Assembly (NCBI GenBank): GCA_017871115.1
Contig: JAFCIZ010000001.1
Coordinates: 3,081,501 to 3,145,500 of the forward strand
Source of the DNA: Cunninghamella blakesleeana
Taxonomy: Eukaryota > Mucoromycota > Mucoromycetes > Mucorales > Cunninghamellaceae
DNA: 64,000 nt
Direction of reading: 5' to 3'
In this document: positions 13,144 through 24,759 of the stretch, piece after piece
Numbering within the stretch: position 1 is the first letter of the stretch
How the letters are laid out: each line of letters begins with the position of its first letter
The notes under the pieces: model-generated
Told to the model about the DNA's origin: nothing
Database searches by the model: none
The model's input: the letters and a program-made list of their open reading frames with translations, nothing else
Translations under genes and position numbers: made by a program

Positions 13144-15030
13144 TTATGAAAAAGAAGTGGTGGAATCCCTTTCATCTAAATTAGAAAAAGTATTATGTAA
13201 AGGATGATTTAGTTTAGGCGTTTGATGATTGGTTTGGCAAATATGATTCCAATCTTCTAATTGAAAGGAAACTGATTGATTATCTTGTGATTTGGATTCG
13301 AAAAAATGATGTGTATATTTGTGAGATGTATTTAATTCAGAATTTTCTGTAGCATTTTGATTTCCAGAAGAACCAAGAGATATCTGGCTAAATCCATTAA
13401 ATATTTTATCACTAAATTAAAAAAGATATATGATATAAAAAAATATGATATGATGATTAATAAAGATCACTATAAAAAACCATTTCGGTGTATATATTTT
13501 ACTTTAATAATAGAGCAAGCATAATAGTTGTAGTTGCTAAAGGACCAGTGTATAAAGTTAAACAAGTTATAACAATACTAGGTATAAACCCTTGCATGAT
13601 AACATATCTTGAAGCAGCATAATAACCAATAAATATCGCATATCCCCATAAACAGGAACAACCAATCAAAATAATAATTTTTACCTAAAGAAAAAATAGA
13701 ATTAAAAAGACAAAAAAAAGATATATTTAATAAAATAAATAAATAAACAAAGCTCTGTTAAGTTGTGATTGTTTTTATTACTTTACCTTTCTCGCTCCAA
13801 GTCGAATTTTAGCAATATTTTCCCTTCGATTTCCTTGAGTTAATAAATAATGTTTCAATAACTTCAATAAACGAAGGCCAGCTAATATAACGGAAGCACC
13901 AACTAAAAAATCATTAAAAGTCCATAAAAAATAAGTTGCAGATGTCCAACGGGTCGCCATTTCAATATTACCAATATCAGCATAAAAACCTGACACAACA
14001 GAAGGCTAAATAAATAAAAATGAGATATATAAATATATTGATGGGTGGACCTAATTTCTATCCAATTTATATATATAACTTACAATTATTGTAATAAGTG
14101 GAAATAATAACATAACAATACAAATTAAATCTAATACAAATTGAGATCCAAGCCAACCTTCGTAAACCACTTTACTACTCTATATTATTTTAATACAATA
14201 ATTTTTTTTATAAATGTGGAGTTTCAAATAAACTTTAATTTTACATTTGGAGATCATATATATATGTTTACATTAGCCAATGTGTGATATATACCAAAAA
14301 AATAACATGTTATAGCTCCAATACCAAATATCCATGACAATTCAAATAAACAAGAGCGAACAATACCATTTCTCCCAACATCTGCAAGGATTAAAATAAC
14401 ATCAATCATTCTTACTATAATAAAAAGAGTATACACGCGTATATATAAGTATACATTGAATGAGGATAATTAAAAAATCGGGCAAACTTATTCATTTGAT
14501 TTTCTTTTTTTTTTTACATACCAAAATTAAAAAATGAACCGAAAAAGCACATACTCTCTATAGGTCTAGGTCTAAATAATTTTCCTGTAAAGTCAAATAT
14601 TCTTTGTTTTTTATTAACTACTTGATGAAAAGTAAACCCTGAAGCTAGAAAAAATAATAACAATAAAATAAAAATGAAATACAATATAATACGATATAAT
14701 AAAGCTCATATATTATCATCTCTATATCTATTATTTACTATTATTATTATTATTATTATTTATTAGTATTTTACTTAATAGAGTATTTAATATAGACCAT
14801 ATTAAATCGATAATATATATAACTTTTAAAGCATCAGTTTCTATACAATGAGTCATAGTTAACTACATATAAGAAAAATAAATTTCAAAACATAGGTATT
14901 GCTATTTTGTTCAGCTTGTATATATTTATTTCTAAAAATATATTACTCTAAAATCGCAATGGCAAGCATCGCCTTCACATAGTCTCCAAAAGGATGGTTC
15001 ATCAGGTACAAGGTGATTTGAATATTCCAT
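13144..15030 (-). CDS. Seven-transmembrane protein, family not recognised
   Basis: Eight exons on the - strand from ATG at 15030 to TAA at 13144. Joins read in frame: CDFR|LTMTH, NTLL|TSGF, FNF|VRMID, LAN|SSKVV, TII|PSVV, ARK|VKII, LLL|NDKIF. A short Cys-containing N-terminus (about 28 residues) is followed by seven hydrophobic helices, roughly VIYIIDLIWSILNTLL, CFFGSFFNFVRMIDVILIL, SWIFGIGAITCYFFGIY, FVLDLICIVMLLFPLITII, YFLWTFNDFLVGASVILAGL, VKIIILIGCSCLWGYAIFI and VITCLTLYTGPLATTTIML. A basic loop (HYLLTQGNRRENIAKIRLGARK) lies between helices 5 and 6. An 85-residue polar, Asn/His/Ser-rich tail follows helix 7. Topology resembles a GPCR-like receptor, but no family motif was recognised, so the function is open. 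Confidence 0.75.
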
Positions 15031-15620
15031 ATGTATAACAATAAGGGTATAAGGGTATATATAATAGGAAGTGTTTAATTATAATAGTAAAAAAGAAAAA
15101 AAGAAAGCTATTATATAAACACAGGTATATTTTTATATAAAAAAAAGAAAAAAAGAAAGAGGTGTAAAAATCTAGAAAATTTATTAAATTTCTGAAAAAA
15201 GAAACTACCGTCGTTTAAATTTCTTTTTGTTTTCTACAAAAAAAATTACTCCCAAATTTTATCGAATATGTTTACCATTACGTAGACCAAAACTAAGCTA
15301 CAATATATTTATAAAGATCTTTTATTTATAAAAAAAATTGGATAGTCCTTTTTATTTTGTTACAAAAAGAGCCCCTTAAAAAGAAACTTTAGAGTTCCTG
15401 AATGTTAAAAAAATGTCAAAAAGTATATACACCATAGTTGAAAAGTCCTTTTGTTTTTATTACGCTCCTGTATATATATATATATATATGTAAATTAACA
15501 ATAATATTAAACGATGAATATAACAAAAAAAAAAAAAAAAAAAAAAAGGCCTGCATACATATAGTATACATCTAAGGCCAATATTATCAATTAATGATAA
15601 AAATATTAAAAAAGTTTATT
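15031..15620. other. Intergenic, no gene seen
   Basis: Spacer between the 7TM gene start and the end of the C2H2 gene. It carries a (TA)n tract near 15470 and a run of about 24 A near 15524-15548; nothing else is recognised. Confidence 0.6.
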
Positions 15621-17031
15621 TCACTGAATTTTATAGTCACAGTTTAATAAAGAAGGGTAATGGGGTAATAGTAATGCATACGTTACAACATCAAGTACAA
15701 GAGGTGAACTATCATTATTTTGACGAAAAGGATTATTTTTTGATTCATGATTCGTTTGATGATGACCATCATCGTGAATAATTGAATTACTGCTATTATT
15801 GGATTCAACATCGTGCCGATTGTTTAATGACGAAGCTCTACTACCGAAGAAAATGAATATAAATAATAAATTAATATGAACCCTTTTACTTTTCTATCAT
15901 TCTTAATCAACATATTCTTTAACAAGAAATAGAACTTACATGTCATCTGAACATTTTTGTTTATGTTCCAATAAATCAAATTCAGTATTAAATAACCTTG
16001 GGCAATAATTACATCTAAATGGTCTTTTGAGACGATAATTGGCTAAAGAAACTGTCTATATATTTAATAAAACAAAACAACAATAAACAAATAAAAGATC
16101 AATATTTCATTTATACTCACTCTTCCTTTTTCTCTTTTTTCTTTTTTTTACTCACATTGGATGGCTCACATAAAAAAAGACTATCGCCAGTATGAGATTG
16201 ATGATGAGCATTCCAATTATCTTTTTTATCAAACTGCTCCTTACAACCTTTCCACCAACATCGATACTTTTTTTCACTTACATGCTTATGTATATGTAAT
16301 TTAAGTGCTTGTATATTTTTATAGAATTTTTGACAACCGTTCCATTGGCAAATATATTTTTTTCCTCTTTTTTCTACTTTTTCTTTTTCTTTGCCATGTT
16401 TTCCCTTTACTCTTTCTCTTCCTCCGCTACCATCAGCATGTTTACGCGAATGTATCATAAGCGTTGATTTATTTTTATAAGATCTTCCACAACCATCCCA
16501 TTTACAATAATATCTATCTTTCCCTTCCTCTCTTTTTTCCTTTTCTAGTTCTATCTTTATTTCTAATTCTTTTTCTTTAAGGCTTTCTTGATTTTCACCA
16601 GTATGACGACGAGTATGCAGTTCAAGTGTTGATTTTTTTTTATAAGACTTTTTACAGCCATCCCAATCACAATGATACCGTTCTTCTTCTTCTTCATATT
16701 CCTCTACCCCTTCCCCATACCTCTCTACTTCTTTCTCATATTTCTCTATCTCTGTTTTTCCTCCTGCTTTTTGTTTTCGTTTTTTATTTTCTTCTATATC
16801 TTCTTCTTTAGCTTTTTTTTTTTTCATTTTTTCAGCAACATGTTTACGAATATGTATCTCAAGTGTTGATTGTTTTTTATACGATTTCTGACAACCATCC
16901 CAATCACAATGATAACGTTTCTCTTGCGCTTCAATTATCGCGTTTTCGTCTACTATATATAAATTGATTGATTTCCTTTGTAGCGGAAATGAATTTTCTT
17001 TGTTTACAGTTGTTGTATTATTTGAATTCAT
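15621..17031 (-). CDS. C2H2 zinc-finger protein with five tandem CxWxGC fingers
   Basis: Three exons on the - strand: 17031-16156, 16055-15940 and 15840-15621, 403 residues. The intron after CEPSN uses GTGAGT; reading on past it would give only a Lys/Glu tail and stop. Five fingers share the C-x4-C...H-x3-H pattern with a Trp between the cysteines: YHCDWDGCQKSYKKQSTLEI, YHCDWDGCKKSYKKKSTLEL, YYCKWDGCGRSYKNKSTLMI, YICQWNGCQKFYKNIQALKL and YRCWWKGCKEQFDKKDNWNA. A sixth finger-like CNYC...H...C unit follows in exon 2. The first three fingers are near-identical, so recent internal duplication is likely. They are separated by very charged Lys/Glu linkers. The CxWxGC form resembles GLI/ZIC/TFIIIA fingers. 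Likely DNA-binding regulator; target unknown. Confidence 0.85.
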
Positions 17032-17587
17032 TATTTATCGTTTAGTATTTTAGCTACATGTAAAACTTGAGAAATATATACATATACATATAGAGAGAGA
17101 GAGAAGAAGAAGAAAAAAGTAAAAGGAAAAAAATGAAGTTTATAAAAAATATAAAAATGTATACTCCGCTTTTGGAATTTTTTTCGAACCTCAAAAAAAA
17201 TTCTATTAGCAGCATATATGTTTTTTTTATTCAAAATTTTCATTAATGTAGCCTTTATTATTAATTATTTTTACAATATTAATGTGTAAAAAAAAAGAAA
17301 CTTGATTTTTTTCTATAACATTGAATAAAGATGGATATACAGTGTAAAATATTTATTCCTTTGTAGAGAAAAGTAAAAATAAAATAACAAAAATAAATGA
17401 ACACATAATTGACACAAAAAAAAATGATGTAAGAGTGGTTTTTTTAAAAAAAAAAAGAAAAACAGTAAATTAATATATAAATATATATATGTATATATGA
17501 ATTGTATGTATATTAAATAAAATAATATATATAAAAAAATTATCAACCCATTCAAAAAAAATTAATACAAAAAAAAAACTTTCTAAA
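17032..17587. other. Intergenic, no gene seen
   Basis: AT-rich spacer with a short GA repeat (17092-17105) and poly-A/poly-T tracts. It would contain the promoter of the zinc-finger gene and the 3' UTR of eIF3h. Confidence 0.6.
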
Positions 17588-19097
17588 TTATTTTTGTAAT
17601 TCTTGAATACTATATAATCTAGCAAGACTAGGGCCAGCAAATTGATTAAGTTGTTTAGTAAAGTTATGCATTTGAGCACTAAGAATCATTGAGTCTAAAC
17701 GGCTAGGTTCTTGAGGAAGTTTGAATAAAGTGTTGACTTCATCTTCAGGTAATGGCTTTTGACCTTGTGCAACACGATAAGCATTTTCTTGTCTCTATTT
17801 TAATATATATATGTAGAATAAAATGAAAAATAAAAATAAAAATGAGAACGATAAATCAAGATTATTTATATGTAGTATATCGTTTCTTTCCCATATGTAT
17901 ATACAAACTACTTACTCTTTTAGTAAGCCATCCTTGCATCTTAGCTTGTTCACGAGCGACACTTCGTTGCCAGTATTGATAATTGTTTTGTTCTTGTTGT
18001 TGGGCATCTGAGCAATCCAAAAGATATTGTAAGTTCTTTTGCATAAAAGGATCCAATTCTAAATCCAATACGTCAAAGTTAGGTGCAAGAGGACGAGAGG
18101 CTTCAATTTCAGTTTGTGTTTTCTTTTGAGAAGCAAAAGTTGATAATGATTCAAGTCTGTTGATATCTAATTTGGGCATTTCAATATTATGAAGCATCAA
18201 GGTGACTAAATGAGAATTATGTACTTCGACTGGTAATTCTTCAAAAATGGTTGAGAAAGATAACTTAGCTTCAGCAAGGCTGTTTGTGGAAATAAAAAAA
18301 AAAAAAGGAGAAGGTGTGTGGAAGAGTGTTATTATATGTATAAGCCCTTTTATATATATATTTATATTATTTTAAAAAAATCCCTAATTTAATATTTTTT
18401 ACCTTTCAGTGGTGAATTTCTTTGCTTCAAAAGCCTTCATAAATTCCTTTTGTAATCTAAAAGCTCTTAAACTTAAATTACTTTGTGCTGTACTTTTTGA
18501 TACATCGTGGATTAATACAACAGAGTGTTCACTGAGAGAGCTTTGATAGCTGTATTGGGTTTCAATTAAATTCAAATCAACAAAATTACCAAGATGGGCA
18601 GAACGATACCAACCAACAGTATTATTATCCACATTGACAGCTCGAAGACAACGCATCATATCCAATTGATATTGGGCTATAAATATAAATAGATAAAAAA
18701 AAATTAAAAGATATGTTGTTAGTGATTTTTCAAAAAAAAATCTTTATATATTTATTTGTTTGTTGTATTATTTTTATTTTTATTCTATTGCATTTATTAC
18801 CACTAGCAGATTCATCGTCATCAGAAGGAAAAGGAAAACAATTGGTAACTTCTAAAATACCTTTATCATCTAAACCAAGTAATTGACCAGTAACATCATT
18901 AGGATATGATTCACGACAGTGTTTGATGATTTTCAAAACAACCTAATAATAAAATAAAACAAATGTTAGTTTAGAGCGAAAGAAAATGTTTATTTACGAA
19001 ATAGATTTATAAAAATAATCGACATTGCTATTATTATTACCAAACCATCAAGTTGAACAGCTGTAAGAGGTTCAGAATTAGGGATACTGATAGCCAT
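17588..19097 (-). CDS. EIF3H: Eukaryotic translation initiation factor 3 subunit H
   Basis: Five exons on the - strand: 19097-19041, 18942-18801, 18676-18403, 18279-17916 and 17794-17588, 347 residues, close to human eIF3h. An MPN domain without the JAMM zinc ligands fills the first half: [40 protein letters not shown] and [15 protein letters not shown]. The C-terminal half carries [19 protein letters not shown] and [12 protein letters not shown], typical of subunit H. Known role: MPN subunit of the eIF3 octamer, supporting scanning and reinitiation on the 40S ribosome. The next - strand gene upstream (TBC1D20-like) ends only 179 bp before this start, so the promoter must be compact. Confidence 0.95.
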
Positions 19098-19276
19098 TGT
19101 TTAAAAAAACGTGTATAAAAAAAGAAAGAAAGAGAAAAAAAAAAAAAGAAAAAAAAAAGAGAGAGAAAAAAAGAGCTGAGAATAAACAAAATATTTTTTT
19201 CCCTTATTCTGTAGTTGTGACTTCATTGGCTTATGTCTTTAAATTCTTGAACTTTAAATACGTATATTTATGCGTT

Positions 19277-21288
19277 CTATATATTTTCATCACATAAAGA
19301 TTGCCTTCTTTTTGATATCCATTTTGCTAATAACTCATCCTCCCATATTTCGACAGGTATCCCATTACCGAGGTATTGGTCAGCACGTATACGATTAGGC
19401 ATTTTGTTGCCATCTTTTCCCCAGTCCTTTTCCCAAGTATTCAGTGATGATCTATTGACACAAAATTAATTGAATATGATAAGTTTAGAAAAATGTTTTC
19501 TTTTTTCTTAAAAGATATTTTATATACACCATTAATTAAATATAAACTTACTCATCATGTAACCAAATGCCACTACGTTTTTGTAACTGTAAAGGTGAAT
19601 ATTTACTTTCTAATTTGATAGCCATTTGAATCACTTGTTCAATATCAATGTTGTGAGGTATATGGGACATTAATGAATGTAAATATTCTGGATCAGCAAC
19701 TAATAACTCATCACGTCGAATTAATGTAATCTGTAATAATAGTGGTAGTAATAATAAATTATTACAAATAAGTAAAAAAAAGTTTATACTTTCATTAACT
19801 ATCCATTATATAATATTAATAGTACCGCACTAGAAACATATAAAGGCATGATCGAGGAACTAGCAATAAATAAATCAAATAATCGAGTGATCATATCAAA
19901 ATCAACCAAATCATGGCTAAACCATGTTAATACCCAACTAAGGGCATAATAAGGCATTATATTATGCCTATAATAATTAAAAAGGAATAATATATGAATA
20001 AACTGACATAAAAAATATAACATATGGTTATTTATTATTATATTATTATTATTTCTTTTAATAGCTTACTTTTCTAAAAAAGCCATAAATTCTTTATCTT
20101 CATATTCAACAATAGAGATCATTAAACGTAATTGTTTTGATATTGGGTCAAAAGAGTCTAACATCGCATCTGTGTTAAAATAAAAATAATGGTTAAGGTA
20201 ACATAGAATAGATAAAAATAAAAAATAAAAAAAAAATTGTAAACATGTATTCATAATGAAAAGGATATCGAATAAAAAAGAGAGCCACATTTTCAACTGC
20301 TGGAATCCCAGCTTTTTTCCCAAGTACTAAAAGAAAAATAGTACAGATGTCATGAAACCCCTATATCATATAAAATATGTATATGTATATATATATAGAC
20401 GTTTACATAACTATAATTCATTGATTTGATCCTATTTTATATAAAAATATTTTTCTTTTTTTAGCCTTTTTTTACCTGGTAATATTTTAGCCTTGGGTTT
20501 CGCCATAACACCTCTACAATCATACTATGTAATTCTTGTTGTTTTTGAGCTTTCCATACAGGTGTTATATCTGAATATATTTATTTATTTTTTAAAAAAA
20601 AAAAAAAAGTGAATAAACAATAACATATATGAACCTTTGTATTAAAGCATTATGATGATAACGATGGCTCTTTGTATATTACCTTGAGGATAATAGTACA
20701 ATGACCTTTCAACGTCCTTTGAAATTTGAGTTGGATCCGCAAGTTCTTCAGCTAAAGATCGAAAAGCTGTATAAATACCAATTCCTTTATATATAACTAT
20801 ATTATCATAAAATCCTGTTTGTTATATTTCATTTACCACTGCCTTTTTCGTCAATATAATAACCTTGTTGCGTTTTTAATAAGATTGGCCTATTAAAAAA
20901 AACAAATAGAAATAAAAGAAATAACATGTTATTAATAGTGATAATAATAATAATATTAATAATAATAATATATTAAGTATTTATACATTGTATATTTATA
21001 TATAAATGAAATTTATCTTACCAGACATAGCGACGAAGTGAATCATATAAAAATCCACCAGGTTCTCTTGCCATATTCTTTAGAGTGATATAATCGTTTT
21101 CTATTACTGCCTTTTTTATACGTTCAGCCCGTTGTGATTTAATTATTGTTTTAGCTATAATGAAAAATAAAAATAGATAATATTAACTAAATATACATTT
21201 ATTTCTATCATCTATTTATTATTATATATCTTGGTTTTATTTTATTACCAAGTCTCTCGCCAATAGCGAGGTTAATCAAATCATGCAT
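19277..21288 (-). CDS. TBC1D20/Gyp8-type Rab GTPase-activating protein
   Basis: About nine small exons on the - strand, ATG at 21288, TAG at 19277. Recognisable TBC elements in order: REPGGFLYDSLRRYVWPILL, the catalytic Arg-finger segment ISKDVERSLYYYP, VLWRNPRLKYYQGFHDI with the Gln finger, then PYYALSWVLTWFSHDLVDFD and LFIASSSIMPLYVSSA. This combination, especially the FALSWxxTWF-like motif, is that of TBC1D20, the Rab1/Rab18 GAP at the ER, and yeast Gyp8. The splice between ...ENVALFFI and DAMLDSFDPISK near 20165-20280 could not be placed with a GT donor in frame. It is either a non-canonical site or a local sequence problem. A C-terminal hydrophobic anchor, present in animal TBC1D20, is not seen. 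Confidence 0.85.
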
Positions 21289-21833
21289 AAGTTATTCAAT
21301 TTGTAATATAATAAAATAATAGAATACATAAGGGTTTTGGTTTTCTTTTTACTCTATATTTTAATTTATCAAAAAGAAAAAGAAAAAAAAAAAAGTATTC
21401 CCCTTATATATATATATATATATATAAAAATATATATATAATTATACAAGTGAATTATAATATTATTATTTTTTTTAAAAAAAACACAAAAGTATATTTT
21501 TTGGGTGTGAAAAAAAAAAATTAAAAAAAAAAAGAATAAAAAAAAAAGGAGAGCGAAATAAAAAAAAGGTAAATATTTTTTTTTTCTCATTATTCCGAAG
21601 ACCGCTTTTAATTGGTTTATTGTTTTTATTTTCTATATATGTTTTATATTTATTTATTTTATAGACAATAATAATAAATAATAATAAAACAATAAAGCTA
21701 ATAGAAGAACAATATCAATAAAAGATATATATTAAAAAAATTGTAAAATAGCTGTAATAATAATAATGATAATAATAATAATAATAAAAAACAAAAAAAC
21801 AAAAATATCGGAAAGCTCATCATTGTTCTCTGA

Positions 21834-22017
21834 GATGACTCATCAATTCAATCCTAATTTTTTCATGCAAATATATAATTTTACCAAAAAGTGGCAAAAA
21901 TATGAATTACCACGTACAATACGTCAATCGTATCCACATGATTCATATTTTTTTTGTTTTTTTATTAAAAAAATAAATTTGACTCATCTTTTTTTTATAG
22001 AATTTAAAAATGTATAA
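21834..22017 (+). CDS. Possible small protein, uncertain
   Basis: ATG at 21834 begins MTHQFNPNFFMQIYNFTKKW and continues with a non-repetitive, protein-like stretch (QKYELPRTIRQSYPHDSYF) unlike the homopolymer ORFs around it. After that the frame enters Phe/Ile/Lys-rich sequence and stops at 22015-22017. A GT...TATAG pair (about 21956-22000) could splice out the low-complexity part and give a stop at once. About 40 to 60 residues; no family recognised. Confidence 0.25.
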
Positions 22018-22170
22018 CTACTTTTATTTTATTTTTTTAAGTACTATTTTATTTTATTGCTTTTTATTATACCTTTTTTATATTTATTTTTCTTTTTGGG
22101 GAAAACCTAGCTAACCCGAGGGATCCGATAAAAAAGCTTAAAAAATTATTAAACTGAGCTTAAATGAAAT

Positions 22171-22198
22171 ATAAATGGTTGCCATGGCAACCATTTAT
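22171..22198. promoter_or_regulatory. Perfect 28-bp palindrome containing an ideal RFX X-box
   Basis: The 28 bases are an exact inverted repeat around the centre CCATGG. Its core GTTGCCATGGCAAC (22178-22191) equals the consensus X-box bound by RFX-family winged-helix factors (Crt1/Rfx1 in yeast, Sak1 in fission yeast). It lies about 210 bp upstream of the ATG of the C2H2 factor at 22409. Inference: a direct RFX target, or a strong autoregulated site. Confidence 0.65.
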
Positions 22199-22408
22199 AA
22201 TAGCTTGAGTCATTTTAAAAATAAAATGGTGGAACAAAAAAAAAAAATTAAAAATCCGCATTTTTATTATAAATAGAGGATCCTTTTTTTGCATTTCTTT
22301 TTCTTTCTTTTGTCTATTTTTCACTTTTTTTTTAATAACTTTATTTTAAACCAGCTTTACTTTTTACTATATCATTTATAACATATTCGAATTATCTAAA
22401 TAATAATA

Positions 22409-23874
22409 ATGTCATCTACAACAACTAATCAAGATCAATATTATATTAAATGGTTTCCACACACTTTTCAAACAAATAAAGGTAAAATATAGATAAAATA
22501 AAGAAGATAAAAGACTGAGTATGAAAAAAAAGGACGAAAAAGGATTTATAATAAATAGTAAGCTTATTTTTTTTTTTTATTATTATTATTAATCATATAG
22601 ATTTAGCAACTTATAACAATAATAATAATAATAATAGCACAATATATAATACATCACAAAAAAATAAATGGACACCTTCTGCTTATAATTTATCACCTGC
22701 CACTGCGGTATCTTCAAGATCAACTGATTCACCTATTATCTCTACTCCTTTTTTAGATCCAAGCGTAGATGAAATGTTATCACCAGTATTATACTCACCT
22801 CATCAAACCTCACCTCTTATGTATCATCATTCTCCTCCTTCTAATGATATATCTGTAGGCCAATATATTGATCAAGGTAGTTCTTCCCCTTCTTGTCATG
22901 GTAAAAAAGAACCTATTTTTACTGGTGATCCAATGGAATTATTAATTGATAAATCAAAAGCAAATAATAATAGCCCTTTCATGGATCATCACCACTCCAA
23001 CTATCCTTCCTCTTCTACTTCAACTCCTTTCCAAGATACAAATTCTCTTTTTGCTCCTATTGAACCTTCTTCATCATCCTGTTATCAACCACAACAACAA
23101 AAATATAACGTAGAATATCATCATTATTATCATCATCATCACGATAATAACATGTTTGACCATTGTAATAACTCAATTTTATTCCAAGCTTTAGAAGGAA
23201 TTACTAATTCTTCGCCATCATTAACATCTCTTTCCTCTCATGTGATAAATTATGAAAATTCTCAACAACAGCAACAAAAAGACACTTCCCCAAACTCGTC
23301 TTCATCTGAATTTTATTCTAATCAATCAGCCGCAGTCAACGATAATCATCAATCTCATGATACTAAAAACGACAATAATAATAGCAATAACAGCAATGAT
23401 ACAAAATCAGTCACTCAATCTCAATCTATTACTACGCCATCCAAAAGAAAAAGAGGAGGGAACAAACCTACGGACAATAATAATAATGAAAGCTCTGATT
23501 CAGATGACGAATCCATTCACAATCATGATGATCATTCTTCTTCTTCATCTCAACGTCGTGCTCGTCGCCGCCGTACAACTAAAAACAGCAATGACAATAA
23601 ACCTGAAGAAAAACGATTTGGATGCCCTATATGTAAAAGAAAATTCTCAAGACGATATAATTTAAATACTCATATACGTACTCATAATGCTAATAGAATC
23701 AAAGAATTCGTCTGTGATATTTGTGGTGCTGCTTTTGATCGTAAACATGATCGTGGCCGCCATTTGGATTCTGTTCATTATGGTAACCGATCTTATGAAT
23801 GTCACCTTTGCAAAGCTACTTTTTGTCGTCGTGACGCTTTGGTACGTCACAGTTTAAAGACTCATCCTGAATAA
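22409..23874 (+). CDS. C2H2 transcription factor with three C-terminal fingers
   Basis: Two exons, 22409-22481 and 22601-23874, 448 residues. The first 290 residues are disordered: Asn, Gln, Ser and His runs and many Ser/Thr-Pro pairs. A basic patch (SKRKRGGNK, then RRARRRRTTK) probably serves nuclear import. The last 85 residues hold three fingers: CPICKRKFSRRYNLNTHIRTH, CDICGAAFDRKHDRGRHLDSVH and CHLCKATFCRRDALVRHSLKTH. The architecture is that of fungal stress or calcineurin regulators (Crz1-like), but no distinctive calcineurin docking motif was identified, so the family stays open. The second exon opens with a poly-Asn tract from AAT repeats. An RFX-type palindrome sits in its promoter. 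Confidence 0.85.
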
Positions 23875-24428
23875 TTATGTGTCACCCATTTATGCCTGTA
23901 TATATTTTTTATTTTTTTTTTAAAAAAAAAAAAGGAAATTAAAAACAAGTCTGGATTGATTTACTTGGTATTATGCTTCTTGGCATTTTCTTTTATTTTT
24001 TACCTTTTTTTTTTTTATTATTATTAGCTTTATTATATCATGTTATTATTATCATTTTATTATTATTATCGTTTTATTATTATTATTCATTTACCCATAT
24101 AGCTTTTATGTTTATTTTTTATTTTTATGTGCTCTTTAATCATTACTACTATTCATTTTTCAATTTATACATCCCCTTTCCCTTTTTTTATTTTTCATTC
24201 TTTATGAACAACAAAACTTGTTATCCTTTTGTAAATAAATTTATTCAAAATATACTTTATGCTTAATCTTTTTCATTAATAAAGAAAATACATTGACTTT
24301 GTATTCTTTTTCTTTTTTTTTTTTTTTTGATACTACATAATGTAATTATTTACTTTATTCTTTTCTTCGTTCAATCAAGATATACATAATAAATTTTAAA
24401 AGAGATAGAGTATCATTTTATTTTTTAT
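23875..24428. other. Convergent spacer, T-rich, no gene
   Basis: Convergent 3' ends of the C2H2 factor (+) and Shp1 (-). Nearly all T/A with long pyrimidine tracts; the long frame here (23973-24266) is only Leu/Phe/Tyr low complexity. Confidence 0.6.
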
Positions 24429-24607
24429 TTATTGATAACGCTGAACTACAACACTATTTAGTAAACCAGCATCCTTTAATGACTCATTGTCGTCTTTTAA
24501 TTCTTTTACTGGGAAAGTAGTCTGTAAAGTGTATGGCCGTTCTGTTGACCGCTCACTATATTGAGACAAAGAGGGGGAAGATAATGATAGACTATTAGTT
24601 ATACATT

Positions 24608-24646
<39 letters not shown>

Positions 24647-24727
24647 TAATACTTACGCATTAATGTATCTTCTAATATCGCCAACTGTATGGGTATGATT
24701 AAACTTTGCTACAAGTCTATAAATAAA

Positions 24728-24759
<32 letters not shown>

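Larger units (their letters stand above)
21289..22408. other. Intergenic regulatory region between TBC1D20-like (-) and C2H2 factor (+)
   Basis: Divergent promoter region of 1.1 kb with (TA)n at 21405-21440, several poly-A/T runs, a doubtful small ORF at 21834-22017 and a perfect RFX-type palindrome at 22171-22198, both listed separately. Confidence 0.6.

Noticed and set aside
21834..22017. Firm call of a mitochondrial small protein at this place
   Set aside because: The peptide looks protein-like, but no family was recognised and its end is ambiguous; kept only as a low-confidence feature.
23973..24266. 97-residue hydrophobic ORF after the C2H2 factor
   Set aside because: Leu/Phe/Tyr low complexity from a T-rich 3' UTR; similar cases at 638-976, 17313-17555 and 21369-21590.
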